Shown here: positions 1-8,332 of the stretch, in pieces
Layout of the letters: each line of letters starts with the position of its first letter
Position numbering within the stretch: the stretch's first letter is position 1
DNA from: JABWBR01 sp036741235
GTDB taxonomy: Bacteria > Bacteroidota > Bacteroidia > Chitinophagales > Saprospiraceae
Reading direction: 5' to 3'
Length of the DNA stretch: 33,264 nt
Assembly: GCA_036741235.1 (NCBI GenBank)
Contig: DAINSQ010000035.1
Location: forward strand, 1 to 33,264
The notes under the pieces: generated by a model
Told to the model about the DNA's origin: nothing
What the model saw: the letters and a program-made list of their open reading frames with translations, nothing else
The model's database searches: none
Translations under genes and position numbers: made by a program

Positions 1-53
<53 letters not shown>

Positions 54-96
54 ATTATATTCACTCTCTTTTGAGCCTCTTCTTTTTGCCTCTCTG

Positions 97-174
97 TGGA
101 GGTAAGGGGAGTCGAACATCTGACCTTCCCGACACGTCGTGTCGGGACGCTCTAGCCAGCTGAGCTATACCCCC
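97..174 (-). pseudogene. tRNA-like gene with a palindrome replacing its anticodon arm
   Basis: The minus strand gives a complete tRNA outline. The acceptor GGGGGTA pairs with TACCTCC (one G-U), the D-arm GCTC/GAGC is perfect, and the T-loop is TTCGACT. The anticodon region is 21 nt instead of 17 and is an almost perfect palindrome (10-bp arms around one base). A 7-nt loop read from its middle would be ACGACGT, which lacks the invariant U33. The T-stem AGATG/CCCCT has two mismatches. I infer a tRNA pseudogene made by insertion or replacement with a REP-like palindrome. It still has an intact promoter-like box upstream. A non-standard functional RNA is possible. Confidence 0.55.
127..147. repeat. 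21-bp palindrome inside the tRNA-like gene
   Basis: Arms TCCCGACACG and CGTGTCGGGA flank a single T on the plus strand, so the 10-bp arms are fully complementary. The outer TCCCGA/TCGGGA matches the stems of the REP-like repeats at 28764-28887 and 33229-33264. Confidence 0.85.
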
Positions 175-187
175 AAAAGAGCGGATG

Positions 188-195
188 CAAAGATA
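188..195 (-). promoter_or_regulatory. -7 promoter element for the tRNA-like genes
   Basis: The minus strand reads TATCTTTG, matching the Bacteroidota -7 consensus TAnnTTTG. It lies 14 nt upstream of the first tRNA-like gene (5' end at 174), a suitable distance for a tRNA promoter. Confidence 0.55.
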
Positions 196-233
196 ATCTA
201 TTCTCTATTATTGCGCAATCCTATAGCCAAAAA

Positions 234-2315
234 TTAATTTACAAGCCGCCACTTTAATCCCCAGCGTATGCCTGCGCTGGGCTGGGCGTAGTATGCCGAC
301 TGATAAAACAAGCGGTCTTCGACAAACAGGCTGCTAAAATTTTCCCACTTGATAAAGGCCCGCAGCCGCGTAACCCGCATACTGAAGTAGGCGTCTAGTG
401 CGGGATACAGGAGTACGTTGAAGCTGTTTTGCAACTGGAATTGCCCGATAACCGGGTTATAGTAGTTGGCGTAATAGTCGGTGGTATAGCGCAGGTCGAC
501 ACCCAGGCGCACGTCAAGCACTTTGAACCAGCGGCCGGCATAGTAAAAACTGTGTTTGGCAAAAAGCTGAGGCAAGCGCACAACGTCTTCAGAGGCTTGC
601 TGCAGGGCTACAACATTGTCGAGGTGCAATCTCCAAACGCGGAAATCTTTTTTCACCACGAGTTGCAGGATACTTACAGGGGCGCCCGTCTGCCGGGGTT
701 GGGCGGTACTGTCAAAGTAGATGAGGTTATTGAGCAAATGGTAACCTCCTGTTACTTCGAATTTCCAGGCGGGCAGGGCGTAGGTAACACTCAGGTTGGT
801 TTCGAGCGTTTTCTTAAAGTCGTTGTCCCATACCGGGCGCTGTGACAGCCACAGCTCGCTTTGCATGAGTGTGGGGCTATAGAGTTGATTGCTAAGGTTG
901 GCGGAGAGGCGCCCCAGTTTGCCGGCGTCAAAAAACAGGGCGCCGGCCGCCCGGTAGTCGCCGGCATTAGCCCACAGGAGGCCCAGTTGCGCCTCGGCCT
1001 GAATATCAATGCGGTCGCTGGGATGGAAGCCGGCTTTACCTTCCAGAAAGAGGTTGTTGAGTGCCGTATCGCCGGGTTCTTGCCGCAGCCGGTGGTAAGC
1101 GTGGCGCAGCCCCACTTCGAGCAGGTCTTTCTGGCTTCGGGCTTTGTTTTGCCTGTCGGTAGCGCTCAATTTAAAAGTGCTGATCCTGAAGCTGTTTTCT
1201 ATACGCTGGTGGCGCAGAAAATAACGCACGCCGCGCTCGTCAGTGAGCAGCGTCGGAAAACGGTTATAGAAGGCCGTATCGCTGGTGGCGAAGGCATCGT
1301 GATATTTATAAGTGCTATTTTCGTAGGTCAACTGGTGCGCCAGGGTATAAGCGCGTCGCTGCCGGCCCGTGGTATCCGCGCCGCCGCCAACGCGATAATG
1401 CTGAGTATAACTCCACTCTCGGCGGGCATGACGGGTGCGGGCGTCATTGAGAAAAACATCAGCAGAACTGGCGCTGTTGAATTCGCCTCCCTGGGGCGGT
1501 TCGCTTTCAAGACCTCCATTGTCTTCGTGGTCGCTGGTATTGGCCGCATAAGCCAGGAAGCCGTCGTAGCGACCATTGGCGCTGTGCCACCACAATCCCG
1601 TTGTAAAAGTAGTGTGACGGTTGTTCTGATTGGGATATTGCGCAGTGGAGCCCAACTGGTTGATGCGCTTGTAATCAAGCGTATAATTGATTCCTTTGGC
1701 AAAATTGCGGCTGAATTGGGCAGTGATAAAACCGTCGGCCTGCTCCGAGCCCTGGGTATACGACAAGTTGGTATAGGCTTTCTGCAAGCGATAGAAATGC
1801 AGGTCTTTAGCCTGCGTATAGTACAATTCGTACTGGTGCAAACCCACATCAAAGCCCTGCCTCCGCAACGGCTGGTACACAATCGGCTGGTGCGCCGACC
1901 CCAGAATGCCGAGTTGCATCCAGTCGAGATCGCGGTGACGCGTTGGGTCGTATTGCTGAAAATAATTGCCGAGCAGGGAATCGCCGAAGGGCTTCTCCAG
2001 CAAAGGATTGACGGCATTAAATTCAAAAACCCCAAAGGTGTCGCGGTCGTCGTACCGGTCTTGCGCGCGCGACTGCCCCGCCTGCTGCTCGTCGCTGCCG
2101 GTAGCGGCAGGCGTACCGCCTACCCCCGGCGGAGGCGTGGTAGTCTCTGTCCTCCCAGGGCGCTGCCCCCAGCCGTTAACCACCACCAGGCATAATATCC
2201 CGATGATGATAACCCCTTTACATATTTTGCTCAACCCCTCCAATGTGATTTTTTTACAGAAAAATAAAAAAGGTACTCCCTCATGCTCCATAGCCATCAC
2301 ATCATACAATAACAA
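234..2315 (-). CDS. putative outer-membrane porin (Porin_10-like)
   Basis: This is a 693-residue protein. A hydrophobic segment around residues 34-50 ends in NGWGQ and looks like a signal peptide. A Pro/Thr/Gln-rich linker follows, then a long region of alternating aromatic and polar residues typical of an outer-membrane beta-barrel. The C-terminus is aromatic and basic (WGLKWRLVN), as in barrel proteins inserted by the BAM machinery. The overall pattern resembles the Bacteroidota 'putative porin' family (Porin_10); the transported substrate is unknown. The start is uncertain because Met7 and Met9 place the signal peptide better than Met1. A -7 box at 2352-2359 lies upstream of all of these. 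The gene is alone on the minus strand, with the T9SS-sorted protein gene upstream. Confidence 0.75.
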   Translation of the reverse strand: MLLYDVMAMEHEGVPFLFFCKKITLEGLSKICKGVIIIGILCLVVVNGWGQRPGRTETTTPPPGVGGTPAATGSDEQQAGQSRAQDRYDDRDTFGVFEFNAVNPLLEKPFGDSLLGNYFQQYDPTRHRDLDWMQLGILGSAHQPIVYQPLRRQGFDVGLHQYELYYTQAKDLHFYRLQKAYTNLSYTQGSEQADGFITAQFSRNFAKGINYTLDYKRINQLGSTAQYPNQNNRHTTFTTGLWWHSANGRYDGFLAYAANTSDHEDNGGLESEPPQGGEFNSASSADVFLNDARTRHARREWSYTQHYRVGGGADTTGRQRRAYTLAHQLTYENSTYKYHDAFATSDTAFYNRFPTLLTDERGVRYFLRHQRIENSFRISTFKLSATDRQNKARSQKDLLEVGLRHAYHRLRQEPGDTALNNLFLEGKAGFHPSDRIDIQAEAQLGLLWANAGDYRAAGALFFDAGKLGRLSANLSNQLYSPTLMQSELWLSQRPVWDNDFKKTLETNLSVTYALPAWKFEVTGGYHLLNNLIYFDSTAQPRQTGAPVSILQLVVKKDFRVWRLHLDNVVALQQASEDVVRLPQLFAKHSFYYAGRWFKVLDVRLGVDLRYTTDYYANYYNPVIGQFQLQNSFNVLLYPALDAYFSMRVTRLRAFIKWENFSSLFVEDRLFYQSAYYAQPSAGIRWGLKWRLVN

Positions 2316-2351
2316 ATTGAAGATTAATCAATCCTGGCGCGCGAGAGCCGG

Positions 2352-2359
2352 CAAATTTA
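2352..2359 (-). promoter_or_regulatory. -7 promoter element of the porin gene
   Basis: The minus strand reads TAAATTTG (TAnnTTTG), 36 nt upstream of the first possible ATG at 2315. Confidence 0.5.
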
Positions 2360-2371
2360 GCACGAAATGGC

Positions 2372-2388
2372 TTGAGCCGGTGGCTCAA
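2372..2388. other. perfect 7-bp inverted repeat upstream of the porin promoter
   Basis: TTGAGCC-GGT-GGCTCAA is a perfect 7-bp dyad 12 bp upstream of the porin -7 box, roughly where the -33 region falls. It could be an operator, or a hairpin ending the upstream transcript. There is no clear U-tract. Confidence 0.4.
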
Positions 2389-2513
2389 ATAGTGTGGATA
2401 AATTTGCCTAGCCTTTTTGGTTACTTTTTTGGCGATGAAAAGAGTAACAGCAACACAGTGGGCGTCCATTCGATTAATTAAAAGAAAACGAGTAAGTTGG
2501 GGGCTTTACCTTT

Positions 2514-3959
2514 TCACTCCCCCAGCAGTGCTTTCCGCACCGTAGTCCCCACCTCACTTTGCAACTGCAACACATACATTCCGCGGGCCGGCGCTGTCGG
2601 AAGCGCTAATTGGATTAAATTTTCACCGGGCACGAGCAGCTGATCGGAAAAACGACAAACCACTCTGCCTGTCATATCCAGCAATTGAAACTTAACCTTT
2701 TGTTGGCTTTCATTCCAGAATAATTGCATATTCAACTCGTGCCGGGCAGGCTGTGGAAATATTCGCCAATCCTGCATATCGACCAGGTCATTCGTTGCGG
2801 TTGCCGTCTGGCAGTTGAGTATGGTTACTTCTTTGTCCGCGCATTGACCGCTGGGTCCTGCCACTACAAACAGGCCATTTTGCATATCGGCCACCAGTAT
2901 ATTGCCGGATGGCAGATACGGGTATACCCCCCAGGCGCCGGCGTAACTGCCGTTATTATTGAGCGTAGAGGTAGGGTAATACATCACCCGCTGAGGATCT
3001 GCGGGGTTGCTGATGTCGTAAACTTGAAGTCCGTCGTAATAATACGAAACATACAAGTAATCACAGGCCACCAGTTGGTTGTGCGGGATACTCTGCTGCG
3101 ACGACGATGCCGCATTAAAAGTTGCCGACACTTCGATATTTGATGGATCGCTCACCCGCAGCGCCTTGATTTTAAAGCCGTGGTTTTCATCGGCCATGTA
3201 GTAGTATTCGCCATCCTGGCTGCCCCAACCCGAATGATTATAGCCGGCAAAAGGGTAATCGATGAGCGTGCCCAGGGTAACCGGCTGGTACGGATCGGTA
3301 AAATCGACAATGGCAAATCCATTAAATCCGCAATTCAGGTAGGCTATGCCATTGCGCACATAACCATCGTGAACATGGCCGACCTGCATGCCAAAGGTTC
3401 CGTATTCTCCAATAAATTCAGGTAATTCGGGGTTGGCCAGGCTGTAAACCCGCATGGGAGAAAATCCCTGCGGTCCGCCAAATGCCGAAAAACAGTACAA
3501 AACGGCATTGGCGGTGTCAACAAATATATTGTGCGCCCGCACCAGCGATTCGCCTGAGTCATATACCACACGCACCGAGTCGGGCAGGTATGATACGTCC
3601 ATTATCTGTAAAGTACTGGGGCCCTCATCACAGACGCCATAGACATAACAGCCGTAATTTTTAAAATCTCGGTGAATGATCTGTCCGCCCTGGGCAGCGC
3701 CGGGAACAAAAGCCACCTCAACAGGCTGAACCGGGTTGGTAACGTCAATGAAATGCGTGCCCGCGGTAGACCCCATTACGGCATATTCCCGGCCATTGAC
3801 TGCTACGCCCCATACGTCGTTGTAGGTGTTATTATAGGCGCTGGATCCCACCAGTTCCTCGCGATCCCAACGACCTAATAATTCAGCCAGCACCACCTGG
3901 GCCGATGCGGTGAGCGAAATCAATATGCACGTCGAGGCAAGCAGTATTATTTTTTTCAT
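2514..3959 (-). CDS. secreted choice-of-anchor B / LVIVD-repeat protein with T9SS sorting tail
   Basis: This is a 481-residue secreted protein. Residues 1-20 are a signal peptide ending in TASAQ. Residues 25-370 contain repeated beta-propeller-like units of the LVIVD kind (GTHFIDVTNPVQP, GFAIVDFTDPYQP, GLQVYDISNPADP), each followed by a Pro at a blade boundary. The layout resembles the choice-of-anchor B family (TIGR04312). The last ~80 residues, starting near WRIFPQPARHELNMQL, form a type A T9SS C-terminal domain: a 'FPQPA' start, a MTGR-V turn and a GMYVLQLQ strand. The protein is therefore probably exported across the outer membrane and anchored or released at the surface. The ligand is unknown. 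It has its own promoter box at 3996-4003. Confidence 0.85.
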   Translation of the reverse strand: MKKIILLASTCILISLTASAQVVLAELLGRWDREELVGSSAYNNTYNDVWGVAVNGREYAVMGSTAGTHFIDVTNPVQPVEVAFVPGAAQGGQIIHRDFKNYGCYVYGVCDEGPSTLQIMDVSYLPDSVRVVYDSGESLVRAHNIFVDTANAVLYCFSAFGGPQGFSPMRVYSLANPELPEFIGEYGTFGMQVGHVHDGYVRNGIAYLNCGFNGFAIVDFTDPYQPVTLGTLIDYPFAGYNHSGWGSQDGEYYYMADENHGFKIKALRVSDPSNIEVSATFNAASSSQQSIPHNQLVACDYLYVSYYYDGLQVYDISNPADPQRVMYYPTSTLNNNGSYAGAWGVYPYLPSGNILVADMQNGLFVVAGPSGQCADKEVTILNCQTATATNDLVDMQDWRIFPQPARHELNMQLFWNESQQKVKFQLLDMTGRVVCRFSDQLLVPGENLIQLALPTAPARGMYVLQLQSEVGTTVRKALLGE

Positions 3960-3995
3960 CAGATGAATTATTTGTTAGTTTACCCAACCATATAG

Positions 3996-4003
3996 CAAAG
4001 GTA
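3996..4003 (-). promoter_or_regulatory. -7 promoter element of the choice-of-anchor B gene
   Basis: The minus strand reads TACCTTTG, 36 nt upstream of the ATG at 3959. Confidence 0.6.
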
Positions 4004-4065
4004 AGACGTCTAGCCTTTTATCTGTTTTTGTGTTAAACAATTGTTTGCTAATTTAGGCAAAATAC

Positions 4066-4103
4066 AAGGGCGCCTTGGGTTGACAATCCGGGGCGCCTTT
4101 TTT
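4066..4103 (+). terminator. strong GC hairpin followed by a T-run on the plus strand
   Basis: AAGGGCGCC pairs with GGCGCCTT (one bulge), and inside it GGGTT pairs with AATCC around a GAC loop. Six T residues follow on the plus strand. This is a classic intrinsic-terminator shape, but no plus-strand gene ends here. On the minus strand it lies downstream of fahA, followed only by a weak T-run, so it may serve that gene instead. Confidence 0.5.
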
Positions 4104-4104
4104 G

Positions 4105-4137
4105 ATGTTGGATATTCGTAAATCAAACATCCAACAT
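4105..4137. repeat. 9-bp inverted repeat downstream of fahA
   Basis: ATGTTGGAT (4105-4113) and ATCCAACAT (4129-4137) are perfectly complementary, with a 15-nt loop. It lies between the fahA stop and the GC hairpin and could protect the fahA 3' end. Confidence 0.5.
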
Positions 4138-4143
4138 AAACAA

Positions 4144-5412
4144 TTAAAAATCAACAACCTTTCCTGCCGCCGTTCCAAAGCCAATGCGTACGCCGTCTTT
4201 TTCAGCCCAGCCCCGCATAATCACCTCATCGCCGTCTTCAATAAAAACGCGGCTGCTGCCGTCGGGCATAGCAATAGGGCGTTCCCCGCGCCAGGCCAGC
4301 TCCAGCATAGAGCCGTAACTATCGGCATCGGGACCGCTGATCGTACCGCTGGCCATCAGATCGCCGATGCGGACATTACAGCCGTTGACCGTATGGTGTG
4401 CCAATTGCTGACACATATTCCAATACATGTATTTATAATTGGAGCGGCTCACCGTATGTTCGGGGCCGTTTTCCGGCCTTATGGCTACCTCCAGATGGAT
4501 ATCGTAATTGCGGGGGCCGTTTGTATGCAAATACGGCAGCACCGCGGGGTTTTGCGCGGGGCCTTCCACCCGGAAAGGCTCAAGCGCTTCGAGGGTAACG
4601 ATCCAGGGCGACAGCGTAGAGGCGAAGTTTTTGCCCAGGAAAGGCCCCAGCGGCACGTATTCCCACTGCTGTATATCGCGAGCCGACCAGTCGTTGAACA
4701 GGGCCATTCCGAAAATATAATCTTCGGCTTGCCCGGCCGGAACAGGGTGTCCCCATGCCGAATTTTTGCCCACCACAAAAGCCATTTCCAACTCGAAATC
4801 GAGGCGTTTACTAGCGCCAAATACCGGCTGATCGGCGCCGGGCGGCAGCATTTGCCCCTTGGGCCGGCGCACCGGCGTGCCCGAGACTACAATAGACGAA
4901 GCTCTTCCGTGGTAACCTACGGGCAGGTGGCGCCAGTTGGGCATGAGGGCGTTATCGGGTCCTCGAAACATAATACCTACGTTGGTGGCGTGTTCCAGGC
5001 TGGAGTAAAAATCGGTGTAATCGCCGATATCCAGCGGTAGTAATAGCTCCGCCTCTTTCATAGGAAGGAGAAAATACTCGGCTAGCTCTTTGGCATCCCA
5101 ACTCTCGCGATCGTCGTCGAGAATATCCGACAAGCGCAGGCGTACGGCACTGGTTTTTTCTTTGCCTAACGCAATAAAATCATTGAGCGCAGGCCGCGAA
5201 AAAACTGCCCTGTCAATACCCAGATCGTCAAAAAAACCATGCGCAGCCAATACGGGCAGATTAATCACATAATTGCCTATGGCGCTGCACAATGCGGGGT
5301 TTTCACCATCTTTGCGAAAAATCCCAAACGGCAGGTTCTGAATAGGAAAGTCGCTACCTGCAGGCACATCAACCCAGGTGCGCAGGGTAGGATCGTTAGC
5401 CTTTAATGTCAT
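4144..5412 (-). CDS. fahA: fumarylacetoacetase
   Basis: This enzyme hydrolyses fumarylacetoacetate to fumarate and acetoacetate, the last step of tyrosine and homogentisate breakdown (EC 3.7.1.2). The 422 residues match the family length. The known active-site pattern is present: metal ligands Asp134 (DYTDFYSS), Glu207 and Glu209 (DFELEMA) and Asp241 (FNDWSARD), and the catalytic His141 (EHATNVG). The N-terminal SH3-like domain precedes the catalytic beta-roll. C-terminal family signatures ASGTISGPD and SYGSMLELAW are present. No other tyrosine-degradation gene is adjacent. A -7 box at 5459-5466 precedes the gene, which is divergent from the thioredoxin-like gene. Confidence 0.95.
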   Translation of the reverse strand: MTLKANDPTLRTWVDVPAGSDFPIQNLPFGIFRKDGENPALCSAIGNYVINLPVLAAHGFFDDLGIDRAVFSRPALNDFIALGKEKTSAVRLRLSDILDDDRESWDAKELAEYFLLPMKEAELLLPLDIGDYTDFYSSLEHATNVGIMFRGPDNALMPNWRHLPVGYHGRASSIVVSGTPVRRPKGQMLPPGADQPVFGASKRLDFELEMAFVVGKNSAWGHPVPAGQAEDYIFGMALFNDWSARDIQQWEYVPLGPFLGKNFASTLSPWIVTLEALEPFRVEGPAQNPAVLPYLHTNGPRNYDIHLEVAIRPENGPEHTVSRSNYKYMYWNMCQQLAHHTVNGCNVRIGDLMASGTISGPDADSYGSMLELAWRGERPIAMPDGSSRVFIEDGDEVIMRGWAEKDGVRIGFGTAAGKVVDF

Positions 5413-5458
5413 AATATGCTGTTAACGCGCAACCGCGCGGTGATTGATTTGTTCTTCG

Positions 5459-5466
5459 CAAAGGTA
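5459..5466 (-). promoter_or_regulatory. -7 promoter element of fahA
   Basis: The minus strand reads TACCTTTG, 46 nt upstream of the fahA ATG, in the short divergent region shared with the thioredoxin-like gene. Confidence 0.6.
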
Positions 5467-5477
5467 ATAATAGTTTA

Positions 5478-6032
5478 ATGCTCATGAAAATACCTTCTTT
5501 TTTACAGTTCCCGCTCATGTTGATTATTGCCCTGGGCGTCTTCTGGAGTGTTAGATATTTCTATTTTTTGCCCCGATTCGACGGCGGCGAAAAAGCGCCG
5601 GCTTTCGAAGCCGTTTTGCGCGACGGGTCGACTTTCAGACTGAACGACTTGCGCGGCCAATACGTACTGCTCGATTTCTGGGGCAGTTGGTGCGGCCCGT
5701 GCCGCGCTGAAAACCCAGCCTGGGTGCAATTATACAACACCTTTAGCCGGGCAAAATTTGACGACGCCGGCGGTTTCGTTATTGTAAATATCGGCATTGA
5801 ACGCGACCGGGGCCGCTGGGAAAGAGCCATCGATAACGACGGCCTCTTTTGGCGATATCATATTCTGGACCTTACGGCCAGTTATCGCTTTTTTAATGCT
5901 CCGGTTTCAAAATTATACGGCATCAAACAATTGCCAGGCAATGTACTCGTTGATGACAGAGGAAATATCGCCGGCGTCAACCTCTCGCCTCAACAGGTAC
6001 AGGAATGGCTTTCGAGTCGACTGACAAAATGA
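5478..6032 (+). CDS. membrane-anchored TlpA-like thioredoxin
   Basis: The 184-residue protein has a single N-terminal membrane segment (about residues 9-30, no lipobox), so the thioredoxin domain faces the periplasm. The redox motif WCGPC lies at 71-75, preceded by the thioredoxin strand YVLLDFWGS. A late QLPGNVLVDDRG segment supplies the cis-Pro loop. This fits TlpA/ResA-type thiol-disulfide oxidoreductases, which reduce or reshuffle cysteines in exported proteins such as c-type cytochromes. The client is not shown by the context. Met1 and Met3 are both possible starts. It lies upstream of grpE-dnaJ on the same strand with a 72-nt gap. Confidence 0.85.
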   Translation: MLMKIPSFLQFPLMLIIALGVFWSVRYFYFLPRFDGGEKAPAFEAVLRDGSTFRLNDLRGQYVLLDFWGSWCGPCRAENPAWVQLYNTFSRAKFDDAGGFVIVNIGIERDRGRWERAIDNDGLFWRYHILDLTASYRFFNAPVSKLYGIKQLPGNVLVDDRGNIAGVNLSPQQVQEWLSSRLTK

Positions 6033-6104
6033 CAATATCCGCACAATGGCAAAGTTATTGCTGAATTATTTCCACGTAGCCCTTGTTAAAAAGCAATTTA
6101 CACA

Positions 6105-6662
6105 ATGAGCAAGAAAGAAGAACTCGAACAAGAAGACCTCGCCCTGAACGATCAGGCAGCCGGAGAAGATAAGGCAACAGTCAATACAACAGCTGAAATG
6201 CCCGCCGATAGCGACAATCCAGCCGCTCAAGGCGATGAGCTTGCCGCCCTCAAGGCCCAATACGACGAACTCAAGGACAAATTCCTGCGTCAATACGCCG
6301 AATTTGAAAATTACAAAAGGCGCACCATCAAAGAAAAAGTCGACCTGATGAAATCGGCGGCACAAGACACAATGACAGCCCTATTGCCCGTTCTTGACGA
6401 TTTTGACAGGGCTGCCAAAAACGAATCTTTCAGCGAGGGCGTACAACTGGTATACCACAAACTCATCCAAACACTCAAGCAAAAAGGCCTTGAGTCCATG
6501 GAATCCAACGGTCAACCTTTTGATCCCGAGTTGCACGAAGCCGTAACGGAAATCCCCGCGCCTTCAGAAGATATGAAAGGAAAAGTAATCGATACCATCG
6601 AAAAAGGTTTTACACTCGGTGACAAAATCATCCGCTTTGCCAAAGTAGTGGTAGGCAAATAA
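6105..6662 (+). CDS. grpE: GrpE nucleotide exchange factor
   Basis: GrpE releases ADP from DnaK during the chaperone cycle. The 185-residue protein has an acidic, disordered N-terminus (residues 1-45). A long coiled coil follows (ELAALKAQYDELKDKFLRQY) with the family signature AEFENYKRRT. The C-terminal beta-wing has GQPFDPELHEAV and ends in GFTLGDKIIRFAKVVV. Length and order are normal. It lies 19 nt ahead of dnaJ, the usual operon. dnaK is not in the window. Confidence 0.96.
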   Translation: MSKKEELEQEDLALNDQAAGEDKATVNTTAEMPADSDNPAAQGDELAALKAQYDELKDKFLRQYAEFENYKRRTIKEKVDLMKSAAQDTMTALLPVLDDFDRAAKNESFSEGVQLVYHKLIQTLKQKGLESMESNGQPFDPELHEAVTEIPAPSEDMKGKVIDTIEKGFTLGDKIIRFAKVVVGK

Positions 6663-6681
6663 CACCGGCAATTTTCAAGCA

Positions 6682-7839
6682 ATGGCAAAAAGAGATTATT
6701 ACGATATCCTCGGCGTGCAACGCAGTGCCTCGCCGGAAGAGATCAAAAAAGCGTACCGCAAAATGGCTTTGCAGTACCACCCCGATAAAAATCCGGGAAA
6801 CAAGGAGGCCGAGGAAAAATTCAAAGAAGCCGCCGAAGCTTACGAAGTGCTCAGCGACGCCGATAAGAAGGCCCGCTACGACCGCTACGGCCATGCCGCC
6901 GTGGATCAAAGCCACGGGGGCGGCGGTTTCTCAGGCGGCATGACGATGGACGATATCTTCCAGCAATTCGGCGATATCTTCGGCAACGATAGCCCCTTCG
7001 GCGATTTCTTCGGAGGCGGCAGAGCCCGCACTTCACGCCCCACCGGCGAACGCGGCAGCAACCTGCGCGTTAAGGTCAACCTCACCCTGGAGGAAATCGC
7101 CGGCGGCGTATCCAAAAAAATTAAAGTGAAAAAACAAGTGGTCTGCGACGCCTGCGGCGGCAGCGGCGCTAAAGACAGCTCCTCGGTTCAAACCTGCGCC
7201 ACTTGCCGCGGCGCCGGTCAAGTACGCCAGGTGCGCAGTACGTTTATGGGCCAAATGCAGACCATTACAACCTGCCCCTCTTGCGGCGGCACCGGCCAAA
7301 CAATTACCTCCGCTTGCGCTAAATGCCACGGCCACGGCCGCGTGCAAGGCGAAGAGACTATCGAAATCGATATCCCGGCAGGTATGGAAGAGGGCATGCA
7401 GCTCTCAATGCGCGGCAGAGGCCACGCCGGCGCCAAAGGCGGCCCCGCCGGCGACCTGTTTGTGACCATCGAGGAAATCCCCCACGAAACGCTCCAACGC
7501 GACGGAATGAACCTGGTATTCGAACTGTTCGTCAACTTCGCCGACGCCTCGCTGGGCGCTACTATCGATGTGCCGACCCTCGATGGCAAAGTGAAAATCA
7601 AAATCCCCCCGGGCACCCAGTCGGGAAAAATCTTCCGCCTCAAAGACAAAGGCCTGCCCGTAGTCCAAAGCCACGAACGCGGCGACCAACTCATCCACGT
7701 TAGCGTGTGGACACCCAAGAAATTAAACGACGATGAACGCGAATTGCTCGAAAAAATGCGAACAATGCCCAATTTCCACCCTCAACCAGGCAAATCGGAA
7801 CGCACTTTTTTTGAGAAAATGCGCGACTATTTTAAATGA
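6682..7839 (+). CDS. dnaJ: chaperone DnaJ
   Basis: DnaJ is the J-domain co-chaperone that stimulates DnaK ATPase activity and delivers substrates. The 385 residues show the full type I layout. The J domain is at 1-70 with HPD in YHPDKNPG. A Gly/Phe-rich stretch follows (GGGGFSGG, FGDFFGGG). The zinc domain has four CxxCxGxG-type motifs: CDACGGSG, CATCRGAG, CPSCGGTG and CAKCHGHG. The C-terminal substrate-binding domains then follow. All cysteines are intact. It is probably cotranscribed with grpE, and gldH starts 19 nt after its stop. Confidence 0.97.
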   Translation: MAKRDYYDILGVQRSASPEEIKKAYRKMALQYHPDKNPGNKEAEEKFKEAAEAYEVLSDADKKARYDRYGHAAVDQSHGGGGFSGGMTMDDIFQQFGDIFGNDSPFGDFFGGGRARTSRPTGERGSNLRVKVNLTLEEIAGGVSKKIKVKKQVVCDACGGSGAKDSSSVQTCATCRGAGQVRQVRSTFMGQMQTITTCPSCGGTGQTITSACAKCHGHGRVQGEETIEIDIPAGMEEGMQLSMRGRGHAGAKGGPAGDLFVTIEEIPHETLQRDGMNLVFELFVNFADASLGATIDVPTLDGKVKIKIPPGTQSGKIFRLKDKGLPVVQSHERGDQLIHVSVWTPKKLNDDERELLEKMRTMPNFHPQPGKSERTFFEKMRDYFK

Positions 7840-7858
7840 TTAACCAGCCCGTTTCGCC

Positions 7859-8332
7859 ATGACAAAATTCGCTTTTGCCTTTGCTCTGGCCGTTTTGGCC
7901 TTCAGCGCCTGCGGACCAGATTATCTTGTTAAAGAAAGCCGTGAAATCGATGCGTCGGGCTGGGCTTATAAAGACACCATCGACTTTGCCTTCGAAATCA
8001 CCGATACTACCCAATTGTACGACCTGGAAATTGCGGTAGCGCATGATGCCGATTTTCCTTATCAAAATATGTACACGCTCATCTCTACCCGCTTTCCCTC
8101 CGGTCAGCGACTACAGAAACAGCTTTCCCTGGAATTGGCGGATAAAGCCGGCGTTTGGGCCGGCGATTGCAGCAGAAAATCGTGCACGCTGAAAATACCG
8201 ATTCAGCAAGGCGCCTATTTTAATGAAGCCGGCGCTTACCTCATTACGCTCGAGCAATTTATGCGGGTTGATCCGCTGCCGGGCATAAAACGTATTACAC
8301 TACAAATAAGACCTGTGGGTAAGCGGCAATAA
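7859..8332 (+). CDS. gldH: gliding motility lipoprotein GldH
   Basis: This is a 157-residue lipoprotein. The signal peptide ends in the lipobox FSAC (Cys at about residue 18), followed by GPD. The body matches the GldH family pattern: a beta-sandwich-like domain with W.YKDTI.F.FEI.DT, the pair-containing Y.NMYTLI, GDCSRKSCTLKIPIQ, and YFNEAGAYLITLEQFMR. In Flavobacterium, GldH is required for gliding and for T9SS function, probably at the inner membrane or in the periplasm. That fits the T9SS-sorted protein at 2514-3959. It sits 19 nt after dnaJ. Its stop codon directly abuts the stop of the convergent MFS gene. Confidence 0.88.
   Translation: MTKFAFAFALAVLAFSACGPDYLVKESREIDASGWAYKDTIDFAFEITDTTQLYDLEIAVAHDADFPYQNMYTLISTRFPSGQRLQKQLSLELADKAGVWAGDCSRKSCTLKIPIQQGAYFNEAGAYLITLEQFMRVDPLPGIKRITLQIRPVGKRQ

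Noticed and set aside
861..2195. Long plus-strand open frame of 444 codons opposite the porin gene
   Set aside because: It is the reverse shadow of the porin gene, with no recognisable domain; the porin frame has a signal peptide and barrel pattern.
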